DNA of 9,926 bases, taken from positions 1-9,926 of the forward strand of contig JAOUGR010000054.1 in NCBI GenBank assembly GCA_029857655.1. Reading direction: 5' to 3'. Every line of letters begins with the position of its first letter. The stretch's first letter is position 1. The notes beneath the pieces were generated by a model that saw nothing but the letters and a program-made list of their open reading frames with translations, was not told the DNA's origin and searched no databases. This DNA comes from Gammaproteobacteria bacterium. Lineage in GTDB: Bacteria > Pseudomonadota > Gammaproteobacteria > Steroidobacterales > Steroidobacteraceae. Positions 1-6,223 of this stretch are shown piece after piece. The translations under genes and the position numbers were made by a program.

Positions 1-120
1 GCTCAGACACTTAGCGACGATAGTCACTTCCCAGACTGAGCCTGCGGGAGAACCCAAAAATCAGTAACTTACGAGCCGCTTCTACAGCGACTTATTAGGT
101 CTTGCTCTTTTTTTGATGAA
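1..120. other. AT-richer flank downstream of rnpB, no assignable gene
   Basis: By hand count about 56 of 120 bases are G or C, clearly lower than the rest of the window. No recognisable protein is encoded. Two plus-strand frames are open from the left edge (frame 1 ends with TGA at 37-39, frame 2 with TAA at 65-67), so the tail of a gene entering from the left cannot be excluded, but neither peptide tail is recognisable. In Pseudomonas-type genomes mraZ and the division/cell-wall cluster follow rnpB in this direction, so it may instead be a long leader before that cluster. Weak inverted repeats (1-6 with 36-41; 77-80 with 86-89) are too short to call. Confidence 0.4.
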
Positions 121-490
121 AGATGGGAGTCGGCCGATAAGCCGGGTTCTGTCGTGGGCAACCATTCATCTGGGATGCACGTCGCCGTGCACCTCAAGCA
201 GCCTACCCGGAAGCACGCGCGGGTCGCGCGCTGCAGCTTGCGCCGCATGCTTCCCTATTTGGCCTTGCTCCAGGCGGGGTTTGCCGTGCCGTCGCCGTTG
301 CCGTCGACGCGGTGCGCTCTTACCGCACCGTTTCACCCTTGCCGTCGTGCTTGCGCACGCTTAGGCGGTTTGCTTTCTGTTGCACTTTCCGTGGGCTCTC
401 GCCCCCCAGGCGTTACCTGGCGCCGTACCCTATGGAGCCCGGACTTTCCTCCGTTTTCTCGCGAAAACGGCGGTTGCCTGGCCGACTCCC
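121..490 (-). ncRNA. rnpB: RNase P RNA, bacterial type A
   Basis: This is the catalytic RNA of ribonuclease P, which removes 5' leaders from pre-tRNAs together with the RnpA protein. Read on the minus strand, the sequence shows the conserved 5' block GAGGAAAGTCCGGGCTCC, the GGTGCGGTAAGAGCGCACC helix, the GGAGCAAGGCCAAATAGGG block and the 3' block ACAGAACCCGGCTTATCGG. Helix P1 can be read exactly: GGGAGUCGGCC (490 down to 480) pairs perfectly over 11 bp with GGCCGACUCCC (135 down to 125). About 370 nt is normal for a type A RNA. The 5' end is placed at 490 because a promoter predicts transcription starting there; the 3' end is approximate. No clear intrinsic terminator follows on this strand. 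Protein-like open frames over this region are spurious. Confidence 0.96.
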
Positions 491-496
491 GCCACC

Positions 497-525
497 AACA
501 TAATGGCAATGGCCATGCGCCTCAA
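497..525 (-). promoter_or_regulatory. Predicted sigma70 promoter of rnpB
   Basis: On the minus strand a -35 box TTGAGG (520-525) and a -10 box TATGTT (497-502) are separated by exactly 17 bases, each matching consensus at four of six positions. The seventh base after the -10 box is position 490, which is the first paired base of helix P1 of the RNase P RNA. The -35 box includes the TGA stop codon of rsmI, so rnpB can be transcribed on its own as well as by read-through from rsmI. This is inferred from sequence only. Confidence 0.55.
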
Positions 526-1379
526 GCGGAATCGCCGCGCTTCGCCTTGCCGAGTTCTAGTGCGCGCGCATAGGCCTCGTTCTTGCGCACGCCGCACAGC
601 TCCGCCGCCGCCTCGGCCGCCGTGGACGGCGGCAGGAAACGCAGCAGAACCGCGAGCGTTTCATCGATCCGGCCAGCGTCTTGAGATTCGACCTCCGCGC
701 CTTCGACGATGATGACGGACTCGCCGCGGGCCAGATCCTCATCGCTTTTCGCGCGGGCGAGGAGTTCGTCGAGGCTGCCGCGATAGAAAGTCTCGAAGCG
801 CTTGGTCAGTTCGCGCGCAATGCAGGCGCGGCGCGTGCCGCCGCAGGCCGCGCCGATGTCCGCGAGGCTGGCGGCGATGCGGTGGGGCGCTTCGTAGATT
901 ATGAGCGTGCGCGGATCGGCCGCGAGTTCGGCCAGGCGCCGCTTCCGCGCCGCAGCCCGTGCGGGCAGGAATCCCTCGAAACAGAAGCGGTCACTGGGCA
1001 GCCCCGCGGCGGAAAGCGCTGCGATCGCGGCCGAGGGCCCAGGTATGGGCGACACGACGATTCCCGCCGCAAGCGCCGCACGCAGCAGCAGGTACCCGGG
1101 ATCGCTGATGAGTGGCGTGCCCGCATCGCTGATGAGCGCGACGCTCTCGCCCGCGCGGAGCCGCCCGACCAGCTCGGTCGCGCGGGCGCGCTCATTATGT
1201 TCGTGCAGGGACAGCAGGGGCCGCTCCAGCCCCAGCCCCCGCAGGAACTGCGAGCTGTGCCTGGTATCCTCGGCGGCGACGACACTGACGGCGGCGAGAA
1301 TTTCACGCGCTCGCGCCGAAATGTCGCCCATGTTGCCGATCGGCGTCGCGACCACGTAAAGCACACCCGCTTGCACCAC
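522..1379 (-). CDS. rsmI: 16S rRNA (cytidine-1402-2'-O)-methyltransferase RsmI
   Basis: RsmI uses S-adenosylmethionine to 2'-O-methylate C1402 of 16S rRNA in the ribosomal decoding centre. From the chosen start the protein has 285 residues, almost the E. coli length. Visible motifs are LYVVATPIGN near residues 7-16, AEDTRHS at 36-42, SDAGTPLISDPGY at 84-96, PGPSA at 113-117 and LPSDRFCFEGFLPA near 127-140, all typical of this tetrapyrrole-methylase-fold family. An open frame extends upstream to a GTG at 1401-1403, but I prefer GTG at 1377-1379 because GGAGG (1389-1393) lies nine bases ahead of it and because family members begin close to LYVVATPIGN; the adjacent GTG at 1374-1376 is also possible. 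It is divergent from lpoA and followed by rnpB, the usual gammaproteobacterial arrangement. Confidence 0.96.
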   Translation of the reverse strand: MVQAGVLYVVATPIGNMGDISARAREILAAVSVVAAEDTRHSSQFLRGLGLERPLLSLHEHNERARATELVGRLRAGESVALISDAGTPLISDPGYLLLRAALAAGIVVSPIPGPSAAIAALSAAGLPSDRFCFEGFLPARAAARKRRLAELAADPRTLIIYEAPHRIAASLADIGAACGGTRRACIARELTKRFETFYRGSLDELLARAKSDEDLARGESVIIVEGAEVESQDAGRIDETLAVLLRFLPPSTAAEAAAELCGVRKNEAYARALELGKAKRGDSA

Positions 1380-1385
1380 TATAAT
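1380..1385 (+). promoter_or_regulatory. Consensus -10 box upstream of lpoA-yraN
   Basis: A perfect TATAAT on the plus strand, one base away from the rsmI start codon. Transcription would begin near 1392, giving a leader of about 49 bases before the lpoA ATG at 1441. No good -35 box is seen 16-18 bases upstream, so an activator or another upstream element may be needed. The ATG formed by the last bases of TATAATG (1384-1386) would lie upstream of the transcript start and so is unlikely to be the lpoA start. Confidence 0.45.
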
Positions 1386-1388
1386 GTC

Positions 1389-1393
1389 CCTCC
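1389..1393 (-). promoter_or_regulatory. Ribosome binding site deciding the rsmI start
   Basis: GGAGG on the minus strand, within GGGAGGG, sits nine bases before GTG at 1377-1379. It favours this start over the upstream GTG at 1401-1403, which would put the site inside the coding region. The spacer between site and start codon contains, on the other strand, the TATAAT box assigned to lpoA. Confidence 0.6.
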
Positions 1394-1440
1394 CCGACCG
1401 CACCGGGCGGCCGGGTGATCCTCGCCAAGGGCCGTCGCCG

Positions 1441-3273
1441 ATGCAAGTGAATGTCAGTGTCCTCAGGAATCTGGTGGCGGCCAGCGCGCTGGCCTGGCTC
1501 AGCAGCGCCTGTCAGGTCCCCGGTCTCGACCGGCCAGCGGGCCGGGAAGCCGCAGCGGAACGGGCGGGCCGCCAGTCGCGACTGGGTGACCACGCGTCTG
1601 CAGCCCGCAGCTACGAAGCGGTGGCGCGCGCGGCGCCTGCGGCCGAACGAAACGCCTCGTGGCTGTCCGCCGCGGCCGAGTGGGTGGCCGCAGGCGATGC
1701 CGCCGCCGCCGATACCGCGGTCGGCATGCTCGCACCGCCGATCTCGACAGCGGATGCGAATGAGCGGGCCCGCGTACAGGCGGAAATAGCACTGGCGCGC
1801 GGCGAGACGCAGCGCGCGGTGACGCTCATGCGCGAGATTCCGGAAGCGGGCGACGCGGCCGCGCTCGCGACACGCGCGCGCATCCAGTTCAATGCCGATC
1901 GCGTGCCCGCCGCCGTTTCAAGCCTGATCGCACGCGATCGCTTGCTTGCCAACAAAGCGGAACGCGAGGCGAACCAGCGAATGATTCTCGACGGTATCGG
2001 CGAGGCGCAGGGCCGTGGCTCGGACATCCGTGCGCCGGCAGATTCCGATGCCTTGCTCGCGGGCTGGCTCGAGCTCGGGCGAATCATTGCCGACGCCAGG
2101 GCTGGCGCGCTCGGCGTGCAGCGACGCGTACAGACCTGGCGCGCGCGCTATCCGGCGCATCCAGCCTCCGACGCACTGTGGCGCAACCTGCTCGATGGGC
2201 CCGTAGCGAGCAGCGACCTGCCGCGCCAGATCGCGCTGCTGCTGCCGTTGTCCGGGCGCGCGGAAGCCGCAGGCGTCGCGGTGCGCGACGGTTTTCTTGG
2301 CGCATATTACGAGCAGGATGCCGGCTCACGCCCGCGGCTGCGCATCTACGACGTCGCTGCCCGGGACGCGCCGTCCGCCTACCTCCAGGCGATCGCGGAC
2401 GGCAGCGACTTCGTGGTCGGTCCCTTGACGCGCGAAGAGGTTTCGGGTCTCGCCTCGCTTGCCGACGGACGCGCGACGACGCTGGTGCTCAATTTCCTGC
2501 CGGAGGGCGTCGTCGTCCCCGACCGCTTCTATCAATATGCCCTGTCGCCCGAGGATGAGGCGCGTTTGGTGGCGCGGCGCGTGGTCGCCGACGGCCTCAC
2601 GGCCGGATTGACACTGGTTCCGCAGTCTGACTGGGGACGGCGCGTTCAGGCCGCGTTTGCCGCAGAGTTCGCGGCGGCCGGCGGCCAGCTGCTGGACCAG
2701 GCGGAATACGCGCCGGATACGGCCGACTTCAACCTGCTGCTGCAGAAACTCCTGCGCACCGACGGCAAGCGCGGCAGCACGCCGCGAGCGGATGCCAATT
2801 TCATCTTCGTCGGCGCGCAGCCCCTGCACGGCCGGCTGATCCGCACGCAGCTGCGCTTCAATTACGCGAGTGCGCTGCCCGTGTATGCGACTTCGGACAT
2901 CTACGATCCGCAGGGAATCAGCAATGTGGACCTGGATGGCGTGATCTTCCCGGACATGCCGTGGGTCCTGGATCCTTTCGGCCCTGCGACGGCCGTTCGC
3001 CAATCCGCGGAGCGCATCTGGCCGGACCGGGCCGGCCAGCGCGGCCGTCTGCATGCTTTCGGCTATGACGCCTTCCGCCTGGTCGGTGAATTAAGGCGCC
3101 TGCGTGGACGGACCACGACGCCATTGCCCGGGCTAACAGGCCGGCTCGATGTCGGCAGCGACGGGCGTGTCCATCGCGAGCTCGAGTGGGCCCAGATCAT
3201 CGATGGCCGCCCCGTGTCGCCACCGCCACCAATGCTGTTGCCGCCGGTTGCCAAGACGACCCCGGCGACGTGA
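1441..3273 (+). CDS. lpoA: Penicillin-binding protein activator LpoA
   Basis: LpoA is an outer-membrane lipoprotein that crosses the periplasm and stimulates the bifunctional peptidoglycan synthase PBP1a. The 610-residue product has a hydrophobic signal sequence ending in LSSAC (Cys24), an alpha-helical Ala/Arg-rich N-terminal half resembling the TPR-like domain, and a periplasmic-binding-protein-like half starting near residue 264 (QIALLLPLSGRAEAAG). Family signatures follow: DFVVGPLTREEV, FYQYALSPEDEARLVARR and GYDAFRLVGEL. It is shorter than E. coli LpoA (678), largely because the Ala/Pro/Thr-rich insert of the C-terminal domain is absent. ATG 1441 is chosen over ATG 1384: it puts the signal peptide at the N-terminus, AAGGG at 1427-1431 precedes it, and 1384 lies within the putative -10 box. 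The lipobox is atypical (Ser at -3). It overlaps yraN by four bases. Confidence 0.93.
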   Translation: MQVNVSVLRNLVAASALAWLSSACQVPGLDRPAGREAAAERAGRQSRLGDHASAARSYEAVARAAPAAERNASWLSAAAEWVAAGDAAAADTAVGMLAPPISTADANERARVQAEIALARGETQRAVTLMREIPEAGDAAALATRARIQFNADRVPAAVSSLIARDRLLANKAEREANQRMILDGIGEAQGRGSDIRAPADSDALLAGWLELGRIIADARAGALGVQRRVQTWRARYPAHPASDALWRNLLDGPVASSDLPRQIALLLPLSGRAEAAGVAVRDGFLGAYYEQDAGSRPRLRIYDVAARDAPSAYLQAIADGSDFVVGPLTREEVSGLASLADGRATTLVLNFLPEGVVVPDRFYQYALSPEDEARLVARRVVADGLTAGLTLVPQSDWGRRVQAAFAAEFAAAGGQLLDQAEYAPDTADFNLLLQKLLRTDGKRGSTPRADANFIFVGAQPLHGRLIRTQLRFNYASALPVYATSDIYDPQGISNVDLDGVIFPDMPWVLDPFGPATAVRQSAERIWPDRAGQRGRLHAFGYDAFRLVGELRRLRGRTTTPLPGLTGRLDVGSDGRVHRELEWAQIIDGRPVSPPPPMLLPPVAKTTPAT

Positions 3274-3638
3274 GCGCCGCGCCGCACCTCGAGATCGGCC
3301 GCGCCGCCGAGGCTGCCGCGGCAAGTCATCTGGAACGGATCGGCTACCGGATCCTGCAGAACAATTTCCGCGCACGAGGCGGCGAGCTCGATGTCATTGC
3401 GATGGAAGGCGCCGCGCTTGCCATCGTGGAAGTCAGGTATCGCGCTAGCGATCAATACGGTGGCGGCGCAGCCAGTATTACCGCGGCCAAGCGCCGGCGC
3501 ATCATCCGCGCAGCGCGCGCACTGCTCGCGACGCAACCGTTGCTTGCCCGCCTGCCGGCGCGATTCGACGTCGTCGAGGTATCCGGTCCCGCCGACGCGC
3601 TCGACTGCCACCTAATTCGCGGCGCGTTCAGCCTCTGA
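3270..3638 (+). CDS. yraN: UPF0102 family protein YraN
   Basis: A 122-residue member of the YraN/UPF0102 family, which has a predicted restriction-endonuclease-like fold; its cellular role is not established. The signature residues are present: G10xxAE14, GY at 25-26, the GGELD motif (E39, D41), VEVRYR (E54) and a C-terminal RFDVV followed by the tail LIRGAFSL, closely parallel to E. coli YraN. The start is GTG 3270-3272, which overlaps the lpoA stop codon as GTGA, a typical translational coupling arrangement. The longer frame from 3186 lies inside lpoA and its extra residues are not family-like. Pairing with lpoA is conserved in gammaproteobacteria. Confidence 0.93.
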   Translation: MSAAPHLEIGRAAEAAAASHLERIGYRILQNNFRARGGELDVIAMEGAALAIVEVRYRASDQYGGGAASITAAKRRRIIRAARALLATQPLLARLPARFDVVEVSGPADALDCHLIRGAFSL

Positions 3639-3647
3639 CGCTTGATC

Positions 3648-3742
3648 CGTCGCCGCAATCGAGGTGGCGGGGTGTCTCAGAGCGAAGCATAAAGTTCCTG
3701 CGAAGCGAGGAGACACCCCGCCGGATCCCGATTGCGGCGACG
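3648..3742. repeat. Nested inverted repeat between yraN and sspB
   Basis: Two perfect inverted repeats are nested. The outer arms, 14 bp, are 3648-3661 and 3729-3742 (CGTCGCCGCAATCG and its complement). The inner arms, 13 bp, are 3666-3678 and 3710-3722 (GGCGGGGTGTCTC and its complement). They are separated by a 4-by-6 internal loop and capped by a 31-base loop that carries GCGAAGC twice (3682-3688, 3700-3706). Transcripts from either strand would fold into the same 27-bp hairpin. It begins ten bases after the yraN stop and ends 47 bases before the sspB stop, so it could act as a bidirectional transcript end or mRNA stabiliser for these convergent operons, but neither side has a U-tract. A dispersed intergenic repeat of the REP or MITE kind is the main alternative. 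The 10-mer CCGGATCCCG recurs at 3721-3730 and 3751-3760. Confidence 0.85.
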
Positions 3743-3789
3743 ACACCGCACCGGATCCCGCTCGTGGCGCCGGCACCGCGCGCCGGGAG

Positions 3790-4185
3790 TTACTTCACGA
3801 CGCGGAGTTTTGGGCGGCTGCCGGAATCGTCGTGGCCGGGTGCTGCGGGTGGCGGGGTCGCGTCCGTTTCGTCCTGGAAGAGCATGCCCTGGCCCGTCTC
3901 GCGCGCGTAGATGCCGAGCACCGCGGCGATCGGCACCCGGACATTCTGCGGCACGCCGCCGAAGCGCGCGGCGAACTCGATCCACTCATTGCCTAGCTTC
4001 AGGCCCTGCGTCGCCTGCCAGCCGACATTCAGCGTGATGCGGCCGTCGCGCACAAATGCTTTCGGCACCTCGGTGCCAGCGACACCGGCGTCGACCACCA
4101 GGTGCGGCGTCTGGCCATTCTCGGTCATCCATTCGTGCATCGCGCGCACCAGGTAGGGTCGTCGCGAGGTCTGCTGCGCGGCCAT
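3790..4185 (-). CDS. sspB: ClpXP protease specificity-enhancing factor SspB
   Basis: SspB is a cytoplasmic adaptor that binds ssrA-tagged proteins released by trans-translation, and in some bacteria the RseA fragment, and delivers them to ClpXP. The 131-residue product matches the family: RRPYLVRAMHEWM at the N-terminus, TPHLVVD, the core NEWIEFAARFGG and VPIAAVLGIYARETG, then a low-complexity Pro/Asp linker and a C-terminal RPKLRVVK (residues 124-131), corresponding to the ClpX-binding tail RPALRVVK of E. coli. It starts 32 bases after petC with only a weak AAGG ahead of the ATG, and is probably co-transcribed with the pet genes. sspA, which usually lies between petC and sspB, is absent. The link with degS nearby is thematic: both can act in RseA turnover. 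Confidence 0.96.
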   Translation of the reverse strand: MAAQQTSRRPYLVRAMHEWMTENGQTPHLVVDAGVAGTEVPKAFVRDGRITLNVGWQATQGLKLGNEWIEFAARFGGVPQNVRVPIAAVLGIYARETGQGMLFQDETDATPPPAAPGHDDSGSRPKLRVVK

Positions 4186-4217
4186 GAATTCAAGCCTTCA
4201 TCACAGCGCGGGGCGGG

Positions 4218-4964
4218 TCACTTCACGTCCTTCCAGTATTCCTTCTTCAGGAAGTATGTGAAGGCCGTGAACATCAGGAGGTACAGGATCACCCACACGC
4301 CCAGCGAGCGGCGCTGGGCCTTGGCGGGCTCCGAAACGTACTCGAGGAATGTCACCGTGTCCCGCACAAAGCCGTCGAACTCTTCCGCGCTCAACTCGCC
4401 CGGCGTGCCGGACTCGAGGCCCGCCAGGTGGCGGACCGATTCGCCATTCGATCCCGGCTTTTCCTCGTAGCGCGGCTGCTGCACGCCCTGCAGGCCGGCC
4501 AGCACGTACGGCATCACGGTATTGGCGAGCACGGCGTTGTTCGCGCCGGTCGGGCGCGACGGATCGCCGTAGAAGGACTTCAGGTAAGTGTAGACATAGT
4601 CGACACCGCGGCTGCGGGCGATCAGCGACAGGTCCGGCGGAACATTGCCGAACCACTCGCGCGCCTGCTCCGGCGGCATCGACGTCAGCATGGTGTCGTA
4701 GACGCGCATGCCGGTGAACATCAGGTTGTCGCGCAGCTCCTCTTCGGTCAGAGCGAGATCGGTGGCGACCTGGCTGTAGCGCATGAAGCGAGCGGAATGG
4801 CAGCCGAGGCAATAATTGACGACGTTGCGCGCACCGCGCTGGAGGGAAGCGAGACTGCTGACATCGGTGTCGGCGTCCAGCAGCGGATAGCCGTGGGTCG
4901 CAGCGGACAGCGCAATCGGCCACCCGAGCACGACCAGCGCTGCCAGTAACCTGGCAGGCCTCAC
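4218..4964 (-). CDS. petC: Cytochrome c1 subunit of the bc1 complex
   Basis: Cytochrome c1 accepts electrons from the Rieske protein and passes them to soluble cytochrome c or a terminal oxidase. The 248-residue product begins with a Sec signal (cleavage probably near ALSA, residues 18-21), has the haem c attachment motif CLGCH at 52-56, the conserved PPDLS and YVYTYLKSFYGD stretches, a likely axial Met at 151 in TVMPYVL, and a C-terminal membrane anchor near 219-240 ending in LKKEYWKDVK. The start is GTG (4962-4964), overlapping the petB stop by four bases, which puts the signal peptide at the very N-terminus. The frame stays open far upstream through petB, but that part is not cytochrome c1 sequence and I do not read it as a fusion. 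Third gene of the pet operon. Confidence 0.95.
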   Translation of the reverse strand: MRPARLLAALVVLGWPIALSAATHGYPLLDADTDVSSLASLQRGARNVVNYCLGCHSARFMRYSQVATDLALTEEELRDNLMFTGMRVYDTMLTSMPPEQAREWFGNVPPDLSLIARSRGVDYVYTYLKSFYGDPSRPTGANNAVLANTVMPYVLAGLQGVQQPRYEEKPGSNGESVRHLAGLESGTPGELSAEEFDGFVRDTVTFLEYVSEPAKAQRRSLGVWVILYLLMFTAFTYFLKKEYWKDVK

Positions 4965-6223
4965 GACGTCACCCGCGACGGTACTGGCTTGTGGCTGTCG
5001 ATGCGCGAGTACCAGGGCATCAGCAGGAAAAACGCGAAGTAGTAAATCGTGCCGATCACGGACATCGCCTTGAATGGCTGTTCGGCGGGCTTCATGCCGC
5101 AATAGCCGAGCATGATGAATGCCGCGGCGAACAGCATCAGCGCCACCTTGTAAATCGGGCCGCGGTAACGGATCGACTTGACCGGCGCGCGGTCGAGCCA
5201 GGGCGCGAAGAACAGCACCAGGATCGCCGAGAACATCACCAGCACGCCCCAGACCTGGGTGCCCGCAAAAGCCGGCACCGCGCGGAGCATCGCGTAGTAA
5301 GGAGTGAAGTACCAGACCGGCGCGATGTGCTCGGGTGTCAGCAGCGGATTCGCGGGCTCGAAATTCGCCGCTTCCAGGAAAAACCCGCCCAGTTCCGGCG
5401 CAAAGAACACGACTGCCGCGAACAACACGAGGAATATCGAAAGCCCGTAGATGTCCTTGACCGTGTAATAAGGATGCATGGCGACACCGTCCAGCGGGCG
5501 GCCATCCGGTCCCTTGGTCTTCTTGATCTCGATGCCATCCGGGTTGTTGGAACCGACCTCGTGCAGCGCGAGGATATGCGCGACGACCAGGAAGATAAGA
5601 ACCAGCGGCACCGCGACCACGTGCAATGCGAAAAAGCGGTTCAGCGTGATGTCCGATATGTAGTAATCGCCGCGGATCCACTCGACCAGCGCATCGCCAA
5701 TCCACGGGAATGTGCCAAACAGCGAGACGATCACCTGTGCGCCCCAGTAGGACATGTTGCCCCACGGCAGCAGGTAGCCCATGAAGGCCTCCGCCATCAG
5801 CGCGAGATAGATCAGCACGCCGAAGATCCACAGCAATTCGCGCGGCTTGCGGTGCGAGCCGTACAGCAACGCGCGGAACATGTGCAGGTAGACGACGATG
5901 AAGAAAGCCGAGGCGCCGGTCGAATGCAGATAGCGGATCAGCCAGCCCCACTCGACGTCCCGCATGATGTATTCGACTGAGCCGAAAGCCTCGATGTCCG
6001 AGGGCTTGTAGCTCATCGTCAGGAATATGCCGGTGAAGATCTGCAGCGCCAGCACAAAGATCGCGATCGATCCGAAGTAGTACCAGAAGTTGAAATTCTT
6101 CGGAGCGTCGTACTCCGACATGTGCTCCTTCCAGAGCGCGGTCATCGGGAAGCGCGCGTCGACCCAGGCGCCGAGCGACTTCAGGCGGCCGCCACCCGCC
6201 GTATTCGACTGATTCGAGCTCAT
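4961..6223 (-). CDS. petB: Cytochrome b subunit of the bc1 complex
   Basis: The membrane core of ubiquinol:cytochrome c oxidoreductase, carrying both b haems and the quinol-oxidising and quinone-reducing sites. The 420-residue protein has eight or so hydrophobic segments. The haem ligands are visible as H100 and H114 (thirteen residues between) and H201 and H216 (fourteen between, as in bacterial cytochrome b). The quinol-site motif is PVWY (302-305) in place of mitochondrial PEWY; as I recall this is normal for beta- and gammaproteobacteria. GYLLPWGNMSYWGAQVI (149-165) and the HEVGSNNPDG loop are typical. The ATG overlaps the petA stop by one base (TGATG), and GAGGG (6231-6235) lies seven bases upstream, fixing the start. 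Upstream parts of the open frame belong to petA in another frame. Confidence 0.97.
   Translation of the reverse strand: MSSNQSNTAGGGRLKSLGAWVDARFPMTALWKEHMSEYDAPKNFNFWYYFGSIAIFVLALQIFTGIFLTMSYKPSDIEAFGSVEYIMRDVEWGWLIRYLHSTGASAFFIVVYLHMFRALLYGSHRKPRELLWIFGVLIYLALMAEAFMGYLLPWGNMSYWGAQVIVSLFGTFPWIGDALVEWIRGDYYISDITLNRFFALHVVAVPLVLIFLVVAHILALHEVGSNNPDGIEIKKTKGPDGRPLDGVAMHPYYTVKDIYGLSIFLVLFAAVVFFAPELGGFFLEAANFEPANPLLTPEHIAPVWYFTPYYAMLRAVPAFAGTQVWGVLVMFSAILVLFFAPWLDRAPVKSIRYRGPIYKVALMLFAAAFIMLGYCGMKPAEQPFKAMSVIGTIYYFAFFLLMPWYSRIDSHKPVPSRVTS

Noticed and set aside
1..60. MraZ-type TGGG operator repeats ahead of a dcw cluster
   Set aside because: On the minus strand two TGGG words are present but 23 bases apart, not the regular ten-base spacing of MraZ operators.
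104..118. Plus-strand run of seven T residues as an intrinsic terminator
   Set aside because: The nearest upstream stem (77-89) is four base pairs and too far away, and on the minus strand, where rnpB is transcribed, the run is A.
113..712. Several overlapping plus-strand open frames of 60-140 codons
   Set aside because: They lie over the RNase P RNA and the 3' end of rsmI, have no recognisable domains, and the RNA gene explains the sequence fully.
3766..3787. Hairpin CCGGC/GCCGG (3770-3774, 3782-3786) as the sspB terminator
   Set aside because: Only five base pairs with no following U-tract on the minus strand.
4190..4201. Minimal ORF ATG-AAG-GCT-TGA just before sspB as a leader peptide
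   Set aside because: Three codons arise easily by chance, it has no convincing ribosome site, and nothing links it to attenuation.
5308..5319. PVWY instead of PEWY in the quinol-oxidation site of cytochrome b
   Set aside because: To my knowledge this is the ordinary form in beta- and gammaproteobacterial cytochrome b, so it is a lineage trait and not an anomaly.
4218..5951. A single 577-codon frame joining the 3' half of petB to petC
   Set aside because: The upstream part is petB read in the wrong frame. The GTG overlapping the petB stop followed by a signal peptide is a better petC start.
4991..5980. A 329-codon plus-strand open frame antisense to petB
   Set aside because: GC-rich coding DNA gives long shadow frames. 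The product is rich in Arg, His and Gln with no family pattern, while petB is unambiguous on the other strand.
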